From contig CM035351.1 of assembly GCA_020137815.1 (NCBI GenBank), positions 9,530,969-9,594,968 of the forward strand: a stretch of 64,000 nucleotides of DNA, in the 5' to 3' direction. A program made the translations under genes and the position numbers. This stretch comes from Hormiphora californensis (Eukaryota > Ctenophora > Tentaculata > Cydippida > Pleurobrachiidae). A model generated the notes under the pieces. That model had not been told where the DNA came from. It did not search any database and saw only the letters and a list, made by a program, of their open reading frames with translations. This document shows positions 57,147 through 64,000 of the stretch, piece after piece (position 1 is the stretch's first letter; every line of letters begins with the position of its first letter).

Positions 57147-58803
57147 GAGGTACCCCGTGACGTATTATGTTTGAACGAGGGGCGCTTGTCAGAACACATG
57201 GACACAATTCTGAAGACCGCAAGTGAGGACATGCGTGCAGCAAATGCTGAAATTCTGTGCTTCCATTACAACAAATGCGCGCGGTGCTCGCCCCTCAACG
57301 ATGAATGTATGTTTCGTTTCCCTTCTCTCCGGGGTTCCCACCATTTAATTGCCAAGTCATCCAGCCAGTCCTCCGCAGAGCGCTCGCTGGTAAATAGTGA
57401 CAAACACGATCAAATTTGTTATTGTAAAACTGTAAAAATATATGATAATGATTGATAATAATTGATAATTAATTAATTTTATCACTGCGCTGGCAAGCGC
57501 AAAGGTGGCCCCATCCCCTCCCCCCTAAAACTTTTCCCGAAAAAGTGGGCCCGCTTGCCAACAGCGTAGATATAACAATTTTGAAGTTTTAGCCCATTTT
57601 GGCACTTTTCGACCCCTCCTAACTCCGGAACCAGATGAGCTAGGAGGCTGAAATTTGGTACTAAGAAGCTTCACATAGACCTCTACTGACGGTAAAAATT
57701 TCAAGTAGCTAACTCATTCAGGTCGCAAGTTATGACACCACCCCCAAAACAGAAAATTCAGTGTGGCGATAGGTATATATATAGATATATATAATATATA
57801 TAGATATATATATAGATATATATATATAGACGCTTCACTGTGTAACACTTGTAGCCCGAACCATGCTAGCTAGAGACTTGAACCGAGTTTTATCCGTTAG
57901 CAAATCGTTCGGGGCATGCATTAGTTAAGGTTTCGAGTGAAAATGTCCACTATGACGGGCGTAATGACGTCACAAAGTGACGTCATTGAAAAATCTCAAA
58001 CCAAATATTTTAAAACGCCTCTAGCACCCTCAAGACATTTTCCAATTCCTGATTTGACTTAAAATCGTTAGTGGCAAATTGTCTGAACTTTCAGATACTA
58101 TATTGAAAATTTTTCTAACTTGTCATTTTCAGACCTTAAAACGCGTCGGAACTCAAAAATTTGATGTTAAAATCCACATAAAAACTCACATTTCGTGCAA
58201 TAACTTCAGTTCTTGACTACCATGGCCTTTAAAACTTTACACACGTTTAGTGCTTCATTGGCCAAATAGTCTGTCATAATTTTTTTACGTCGACGTGACG
58301 TCACATGTGACGTCACGACGTCAAAACGACGTCGAATTTTGAAAATTTCGTCAAATCAGTTTCCTACAACCCAGGATACATTTGAATTACATTTGAACAC
58401 TTTAGTTGACAATTAGCTTAGTTGTTTGAGGTCATAAATGACCTCAAACGACCAAAAAAGAATACAAATTTAGAGCAAAAACTAATTGAAATTAGTTCGC
58501 CAGAAAGGTGGCCCATTTTGAACTTAATCCTTCATTTCCGTCACCTTTGAGTTGAGGCTTCAAAGACATTGAGGCATCCGTAAACTTTTCCGCCTTCAAC
58601 TCAAAGGTGACGGAAATGAAGGATTAAGTTCAAAATGGGCCACCTTTCTGGCGAACTAATTTCAATTAGTTTTTGCTCTAAATAAATGTTAAAATCATTA
58701 TAAATTTGTAAAAAAGCAACCTGTGATTAAAAGCTGATTAGTGAAGGGAGGTCGGCTAATATCGGCCTTAAAGTTAGATTAACTGATTAAAAATAGTCCA
58801 TTT
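57147..58803. other. repeat-rich gap with CRE-like palindromes
   Basis: No exon recognised. Holds an atatag-type AT microsatellite (57771-57832), four perfect TGACGTCA palindromes in two pairs (57965 and 57978; 58296 and 58308) and a foldback element at 58468. Confidence 0.6.
58468..58683. mobile_element. 216-bp foldback element
   Basis: Arms of about 90 bp (left atttagagcaaaaactaatt; right ends in its inverse gctctaaat) are essentially perfect inverted copies around a ~37-bp spacer. No coding capacity. It lies 120 bp from the end of the SMYD gene. Confidence 0.88.
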
Positions 58804-60177
58804 TTAAGAAGAATGTTTCTCTAAAAACTGTTTCACGGCCTCAAGCCTAATGTGTTTGCCAATTCGCATCTCTGACAAAACTCTAACACACGACTTAGCA
58901 TCTTTCACCGTTATCTCCTTCAACCTCTTATCGACCCTTCCTTCTAGTAGATGTTTAACTCTTAGATGTTTAACTCTTAAAAAAGATAAATACAATAATT
59001 TAAAAGCATAAGCATGAGATAACTCTCCAAACCACACTCTCGCTGGCTGTAAAGTTGCCTCTAAACAACTAATTGCTAACGACAAATCTCCTTCATTTTC
59101 TGCTGCACTGGCTAGCAAGGACATTAACAGTATTAGGTAACCATTGTCAACGTGGTAAATGTTCTTAATGGCAGTGACTACATCATATAACTCTTTATCT
59201 CTCAATCGACTCAATCGAGTGAGGGACATAGCGTCTTCAAAATAGGCAGATATGGGGGCAAGTAATTCATCTCTATTTATGGGTTGACCACACTCTTCAC
59301 ACTCTGTAAAACACATATAAACATAATCATTGCAGTTGGGGTTGGGACAGTTATAAGATGCTGTCAAGTTGATTCCAAATTTACACATCCGACAGTCACA
59401 GGTGAAGTGAAATGATTGAAGAAGAAACTTCTTTCGGTCAGGTGTATTTGGCCAGTATATTGGGTTGGGCCCATAATTGTGGAACACCTCCTCCCCTTTC
59501 CCAATGCTCTTAATGGCCACCATAGTCAACCGAGTCCCTTCATAATAAATCTTTGTGTTAGGTAAACAGGAGTGGTTGAACATCGTTAAGAAAGCGTACA
59601 TTCCCCTGCCGATATGAGTCTCTTCCTCGGACACCTCAACCAAATCCTCAGTATTGCAGGGCAGGGTAGAGGCGACATGTTGGACTACATGTTCAATCTG
59701 AGATAGTTTATATCGAGTGTTTTTACCTTCCTGCTTGTCTGCTACAGCAAGTACAATCTTCTGGATATCGTCCTCTGAGATGGACTTCTGGGCAACAGGA
59801 GGCACGTTTAAAGCTGCCACAGCGTCAAATCCCCGCAGAAAGTTCTGGTCGTCCTCATCCCTATAAGGATCCCTCTGCCTCTCTTTAAACCCCTCTATAG
59901 TATACTCCAGGTCCTCCAGACAATACATCACTGTTTTGTAGCACAGGTTAGCCAGGTAGTTTTCCGATATCATCTCAGGTGCAGGACAGGATCCGCAGGT
60001 CCAGTTTCCCTCACCAGGTTCTAAACAGGTATTGCAGTGGGCTGGAGTTTTGCTGACTACAGATACAGGGTACTCGGCGATGAGATGAGAACCGGCCATA
60101 ATATTGCCCACAGATACAACATGTCTTCCTTTCTCTGGAGTGTATACAACACGCAGACAGGGTAGTATAAATCCCAT
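58804..60177 (-). CDS. SMYD4-like SET-domain protein, copy 1
   Basis: Intronless coding region, 457 aa. A split SET domain begins at the N-terminus (KGRHVVSVGNIMAGSHLIAEY). It is interrupted by a small Cys cluster (CNTCLEPGEGNWTCGSC), a shortened MYND finger, and resumes with FNHSCLPNTKIYYEG and GKGEEVFHNYGPNPI (SAM-binding NHS and active-site Tyr). The post-SET Cys cluster CDCRMCKFG follows, then a helical TPR-like C-terminus. SMYD enzymes methylate lysines on histones or cytosolic proteins. ATG 60177 comes just after an acceptor-like ttag, so a 5' UTR intron is likely. A 15-nt internal duplication gives LRVKHLRVKHL near residue 415. Confidence 0.85.
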   Translation of the reverse strand: MGFILPCLRVVYTPEKGRHVVSVGNIMAGSHLIAEYPVSVVSKTPAHCNTCLEPGEGNWTCGSCPAPEMISENYLANLCYKTVMYCLEDLEYTIEGFKERQRDPYRDEDDQNFLRGFDAVAALNVPPVAQKSISEDDIQKIVLAVADKQEGKNTRYKLSQIEHVVQHVASTLPCNTEDLVEVSEEETHIGRGMYAFLTMFNHSCLPNTKIYYEGTRLTMVAIKSIGKGEEVFHNYGPNPIYWPNTPDRKKFLLQSFHFTCDCRMCKFGINLTASYNCPNPNCNDYVYMCFTECEECGQPINRDELLAPISAYFEDAMSLTRLSRLRDKELYDVVTAIKNIYHVDNGYLILLMSLLASAAENEGDLSLAISCLEATLQPARVWFGELSHAYAFKLLYLSFLRVKHLRVKHLLEGRVDKRLKEITVKDAKSCVRVLSEMRIGKHIRLEAVKQFLEKHSS

Positions 60178-60964
60178 AGCCTAAACAGAGGAAATGGGTT
60201 AGTGGGAGGGAGAGGGTTTATGGGAGCAAGAGGGAGGGATGGAGATTGGAGAGAGAGGAAGGGCAGACGTAAACACCCGAGCTCTCCATTCAAATTATAA
60301 TAAGGCAATTGAAATTGCACCATAATTAGACAAGGGATTGTGCGAGATATTTATTGAGTTTCATCCGGAAAACCTGAAAATCAGCTGCGACCCGACGGTA
60401 AACTATCAATAATAACGCTACATCAGCTTTGTTCAATCAGTGCAGCATGTCTTGGGGGCAATCAAGATAGGAAAAACTAAAGCACTCAAAAGTTATAAGT
60501 CTAGAAAATGCCCCTAGTGGACATTTACAACTTTAAAAAGAAATTCTTTTCATTTTTACCCGCTAGTAAGGTGTGACATTATTTATAGTCGAGCTGTAGT
60601 GTGTAGTATCATGAGTTGGATACACTTCCTTAAACTTCACCCAATTAACGCACTAATTGAGTGGTCTCATATATATTCGAAACCAGGTCTGATTACCCGG
60701 AAATCCTATCTCGTCTCTGAGACTAGATATTCCGGGTCAGGTAATACACAATCCCTGACTAATTATGGCCCAATTAACTTCTCTATAAAGATGCAGAGAG
60801 CTCGGGGTTTTCACAGTTGTTACCTCCTGCACATTCCTCCCATAATATATTCAAATGAATTAAATTCCAGCAACGTATACCTAGAGTCGCCTGATACTGT
60901 CTGACCAATGAGAATGAACAATGAGAATGAACAATTAAAAATATCCTTTAAAAAAATTCAAAAG
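60178..60964. other. gap between SMYD copies
   Basis: 787 bp, AT-rich; no exon seen. Contains a short near-palindrome around ccggaaatcctatctcgtct at 60700-60740. Confidence 0.45.
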
Positions 60965-62227
60965 TTAGTTAGATTCCAAAAATGCGTTCACTGCCTCAAG
61001 ATCCTTATGTCTAGTTATTTGCAATTCTGAAAACAACTGGACGCACAATTTCCCATCGTTCACTATTGCTTCTCTCAAATTCTCATCAAGTTTTCCATTA
61101 CTTTCTAGCCGTTTAATACGCAGGACAGTCAATCTTAACAATTTAATAGCAGTAGTGTATGATAACTGTCCACACCAGTGTTTCAAGATCTGTACAGCCC
61201 GCTCCATACACTCAATAGCTAAATCTAACTGTCCATCCCTCTCAGCTGCATTAGAGCACCGGTTCATAATGAACCCTAATTCTACATTGTCTGGGTGGTA
61301 AACATATCCCGCCATGGATACTGCATCTCTTAATCGTCTCCCACCTAATATGGGCAGGTGGGGGGAATGTAGAATGTCAAGACGTGCACACATCCCTCTC
61401 ATATCTACAGGGACATCACAGTTTCTACAGTGTCCGGTGTTTGGGTCGAATGGGCCACTGCATGAGGGACATTTAAATGATATTGTTAAATCAGTTTCAC
61501 TGCTACACACACTGCACTGACAGGCGAAGTCGTATTGTCGAGATAATGCCGCCCTCCTCTCCTCAGTAGACAATAGGATTGGGTCAGGTCCATAGTTGTG
61601 GAACACCTCCTGACCAGTGTAGATGGTATCTGTGGTAACCATGGTAACCTCCCCATCTCCCTTGAAGTAGACTCTTGTGTTGGGTTTACAGGAGTGGTTG
61701 AATAGTGCTAGAGAGGTATAGATGCCACTACCAATACGACCCTCCTTTAACTCACCATCCCCATCCACCCCCATCTCTGTAATCCCCTGTACATTACAAC
61801 ATAGCACTGAGAACACATGCCTCACAATGTGCTCCACCTCCTCACTACCAATATCATGTTTAACAGACTCAACAACAACCCTAACATCCTCCTTCTGTAC
61901 CTCAATATCACGAGGGTACAGAGACGCTATACCCTTAAACCCACCAACAAATCCTTTTGAGCATGGAATCCTCTGACACTCTTTGAATCGTTCAAACGAA
62001 TACTCTGGATCTGCTAGTACACGGAGAACTGTCCTGTAACACAAGTTAACAAGAGACTTCCCAGAAATAGGTAGAGAGGGAGAGGGGGGTCGTAGAGCGG
62101 GGGACTTGCTGATACCTGAGTAGGGGGCCTCTGATAGGATGGGGGTGTTGGGTGGTATTTTTGAGAGGGCTACAACATGCCGCCCCTTCTGAACTGTATA
62201 TCTGACATCCAGTGAGGGCGATATCAT
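60965..62227 (-). CDS. SMYD4-like SET-domain protein, copy 2 (no MYND)
   Basis: 420 aa; intronless after an acceptor at 62230, with ATG 62227. Paralogous along its whole length to the copy at 58804: KGRHVVALSKIPPNTPILSE, FNHSCKPNTRVYFKGDGEV, GQEVFHNYGPDPILLS, CQCSVCSSETDLTISFKCPS and a helical C-terminus ending DLEAVNAFLES. Where copy 1 has a Cys cluster, this one has a Pro/Ser linker (SPALRPPSPSLPISGKS), so the MYND finger is gone while the SET catalytic motifs remain. Tandem duplication is inferred from adjacency and identical layout. Confidence 0.85.
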   Translation of the reverse strand: MISPSLDVRYTVQKGRHVVALSKIPPNTPILSEAPYSGISKSPALRPPSPSLPISGKSLVNLCYRTVLRVLADPEYSFERFKECQRIPCSKGFVGGFKGIASLYPRDIEVQKEDVRVVVESVKHDIGSEEVEHIVRHVFSVLCCNVQGITEMGVDGDGELKEGRIGSGIYTSLALFNHSCKPNTRVYFKGDGEVTMVTTDTIYTGQEVFHNYGPDPILLSTEERRAALSRQYDFACQCSVCSSETDLTISFKCPSCSGPFDPNTGHCRNCDVPVDMRGMCARLDILHSPHLPILGGRRLRDAVSMAGYVYHPDNVELGFIMNRCSNAAERDGQLDLAIECMERAVQILKHWCGQLSYTTAIKLLRLTVLRIKRLESNGKLDENLREAIVNDGKLCVQLFSELQITRHKDLEAVNAFLESN

Positions 62228-62672
62228 ACCTGGGAACATAATGATTAGAATAGTGGGTGGGTGTGGGTGGACAAGGAATATAGATCAATTAAAAAGTAAT
62301 TGGTAGACGAATTTCATTAAATTAATAATGTCCAGATATTTACAAATAATAATAATAATACTCAAACTTATATCCTGCCCATATTCTACAGGGACAGCAG
62401 AGCTTTACAGATGCTGCCACTGAAAGAAACTCAGAGCAGTTAACTAACACTTGACCCAATTTAATAGACTACTAAAAAACGGTGGAAAATCCAAATTATC
62501 CGGCTCACATATGTGGGAAAACAGATTAGGCTCATAACAGACATAATTAGAAAAAAAAACTCGAAAAAGGCCACAGGTTAATTGTCACCACTGTCACTTG
62601 ATTTTGTCTCCCAAACTTCTCAAATAATAGTATCTCTTACTGAGTCAATGTCTCTTTGTAGTTTCACACAGT
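62228..62672. other. gap upstream of SMYD copy 2
   Basis: 445 bp; AT-rich, with a short aat run at 62344. It should include the 5' UTR exon of the SMYD gene and the TMEM50 3' UTR. Confidence 0.45.
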
Positions 62673-63158
62673 TCAATACGCATCCTCTGCTCTTCCAAAC
62701 TTGAATATAATGGTGGCCAGGAAGATACACAGGTTCTGGATAAAGAACCCAGTACCGGGGTAGGAGGGTTGCTTCTTCTTATAAACATAGTCACCAAACA
62801 GTATGAAACTAGCACCAATCAGACTAGCAAAAACACAGAGAAACCCAAACACCATCCATATCCGTGTACCTGCAGTTCCTAGTGCACCTGGTACATAGGC
62901 ATCACCTCTCAGTTGGGAGTTAGATACAGCATTAACCATGAAGAGGCCGATAGTACCAAACACACCGCAGGACCAGTATGCTGGATTATAGTTGTGGGAG
63001 TCAATAGCACCAACATCAATAGCTATCCACCAGCCAATAGCAAAGAGACATCCTGCTACTATTGATGATATGACATTCCTGTTTTCTGATAGCCATTCTG
63101 TGTCAACACATCTTCCCAGTATTCCCTCGCAGTTGGTATTGTCTAAACACCCGCTCAT
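62673..63158 (-). CDS. TMEM50: TMEM50A/B-type four-pass membrane protein
   Basis: 161 aa, intronless (human TMEM50A 157). Four hydrophobic segments: VISSIVAGCLFAIGWWIAID, YWSCGVFGTIGLFMVNAVS, IWMVFGFLCVFASLIGASFI and FFIQNLCIFLATIIF. Family landmarks are GWWIAID, NAVSNSQLRGDAY, GTRIWMVFGF and the C-terminal FKFGRAED. TMEM50 proteins reside in ER/Golgi and late endosomal membranes; function is poorly known. Start MSGCLDNTNC matches the family MSGFL start. Confidence 0.94.
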   Translation of the reverse strand: MSGCLDNTNCEGILGRCVDTEWLSENRNVISSIVAGCLFAIGWWIAIDVGAIDSHNYNPAYWSCGVFGTIGLFMVNAVSNSQLRGDAYVPGALGTAGTRIWMVFGFLCVFASLIGASFILFGDYVYKKKQPSYPGTGFFIQNLCIFLATIIFKFGRAEDAY

Positions 63159-63376
63159 CGCCTAGATAACGGGGGAGAGTGAGGGGGTATTATAATGAGA
63201 GGGGGATAATGGCATGGATAATTAGGGAGTTACATGTTTAGGGGGATTGGAGCGATAGTTAGGGGAGGGGGGCAAGGTTGAATAAAACGATAAAACTTTT
63301 CAAATTGGTAAAAGTTAACAACTGGTGTGTTTTACAAAGAAAAATATCATTACAAAAACAGAAAAATAAATATGCT

Positions 63377-64000
63377 TCAAAATATCTTCAGCTTCTTTTT
63401 ATCTGAACGGAATTTTAGCTCATTTTCAACTGTCCTCTGTTTTCCCAAGAGTTTCTCGAGACTCTCCTTCTCTTCTCTCAACTTCACTCTCAAATGACTA
63501 CAATAAGCCTCGTCTGTCCTTCTTCTCCCTAGAGCCAAGTTGAGATTCTTTATACGCTGTTTGCACTTGGAAATGTCCTGATCCAAACTCACACTCTTTA
63601 CTCTCACACTCTTATCACACACCTTTCTAATAGGTTTCTTGTTCTTCCCCTTCTCCCTATCACCACCCTTATCCCTGTTCCTAGTGATAGCATCCAGTGT
63701 TGTAAACATAGAGGCTGCCTTCTGAATCTTAGCATTTGCAGTCTCTGTTTTCTCCTTCATTTTCCTCTCCAAGATAGCATTCAGTTTGTACACTGTTCTG
63801 ATTAGTTTCCGCTCCCTAAGCTCCCTGACTCTATCCAGGGAGGCCCCAATGGGTATGATATCAATCTCTACAGGGTCTATCTTGCCCGTCCCGTGTCTTC
63901 CTAGACCCTCCCCAAACCTGTACCCCATTTTCACCATCATGCGAGACCCAAATGAGTTGGTGTGTTCCTCCCAACCTCCGAAGTTTAGCTTCTGTTCAGG
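63377..64000 (-). CDS. ZGPAT: ZGPAT-like G-patch protein, C-terminal part
   Basis: Runs off the window edge; frame open from 64000 down to the stop at 63377. It begins with FGGWEEHTNSFGSRM, the segment preceding the G-patch in ZGPAT. The G-patch itself follows (MMVKMGYRFGEGLGRHGTGK, then IDPVEIDIIPIGASLD). The C-terminal part is a Lys/Glu/Arg-rich coiled coil (ISKCKQRIKNLNLALGRR; LREEKESLEKLLGKQ). ZGPAT is a nuclear zinc-finger/G-patch transcription repressor and splicing-linked factor. The CCCH finger and Tudor part should lie beyond the window. Confidence 0.85.
   Translation of the reverse strand, partial: PEQKLNFGGWEEHTNSFGSRMMVKMGYRFGEGLGRHGTGKIDPVEIDIIPIGASLDRVRELRERKLIRTVYKLNAILERKMKEKTETANAKIQKAASMFTTLDAITRNRDKGGDREKGKNKKPIRKVCDKSVRVKSVSLDQDISKCKQRIKNLNLALGRRRTDEAYCSHLRVKLREEKESLEKLLGKQRTVENELKFRSDKKKLKIF

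Overview
This 64 kb window is nuclear DNA of a compact animal genome. It holds about two dozen protein genes with mostly short GT-AG introns and intergenic gaps of often only 150-400 bp. The gene set (bHLH factor, Rab GDI, SEPSECS, coilin, SFSWAP, SMG7, ERCC6, an uncoupling protein, a KDEL-bearing CREC protein, SMYD proteins, TMEM50, ZGPAT) is metazoan. The compact architecture suggests an early-branching animal, most likely a sponge, but the species cannot be fixed from the sequence. All exon models below were built by hand from splice consensus, reading-frame continuity and family resemblance; single-base errors at boundaries are possible.

Layout. 0.1-0.7 kb: 3' part of a bHLH gene (+). 2.1-20.2 kb: a minus-strand block of secreted CCP/sushi protein, Rab GDI, SEPSECS, methylmalonyl-CoA mutase, BTB-BACK protein, bystin, SAND/AT-hook/zinc-finger protein, TBCA and coilin. 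20.2-28.7 kb: a repeat-rich zone with a LINE-ORF1-like domain gene, minisatellites, mariner-like debris and frame-broken PDZ exons lying between two inverted terminal repeats. 28.7-34.0 kb: mitochondrial ALDH (+), one intron of which carries a 1.3 kb TTAA-flanked palindromic element. 34.8-39.1 kb: SFSWAP (-). 39.8-43.1 kb: UCP (+). 46.2-55.8 kb: ERCC6/CSB, SMG7, an unrecognised gene and prefoldin 6 (all +). 55.9-64.0 kb: CREC EF-hand protein, two tandem SMYD4-like paralogs, TMEM50 and the 3' part of ZGPAT (all -).

The genes are mostly housekeeping: vesicle traffic (GDI), selenocysteine synthesis (SEPSECS), propionate catabolism (MMUT), ribosome biogenesis (BYSL), tubulin and protein folding (TBCA, PFDN6), RNA processing and quality control (coilin, SFSWAP, SMG7), DNA repair (ERCC6) and mitochondrial metabolism (ALDH, UCP). 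No operon-like functional grouping is evident beyond the tandem SMYD duplicates.

Two patterns stand out. (1) Conserved exons of six genes (MMUT, BYSL, the SAND gene, SFSWAP, ERCC6, SMG7) keep their family reading frame only if single excess nucleotides are removed. Nearly every break is +1, they come in patches, and the other genes are completely clean. Insertion-type assembly error is the simplest reading; +1 frameshifting would be remarkable. (2) At least four introns or leaders have pyrimidine-rich tandem arrays ending exactly at the true 3' splice site. The clearest is 16 copies of a 24-bp unit in ERCC6 intron 2, where each unit looks like a branch point, pyrimidine tract and AG.
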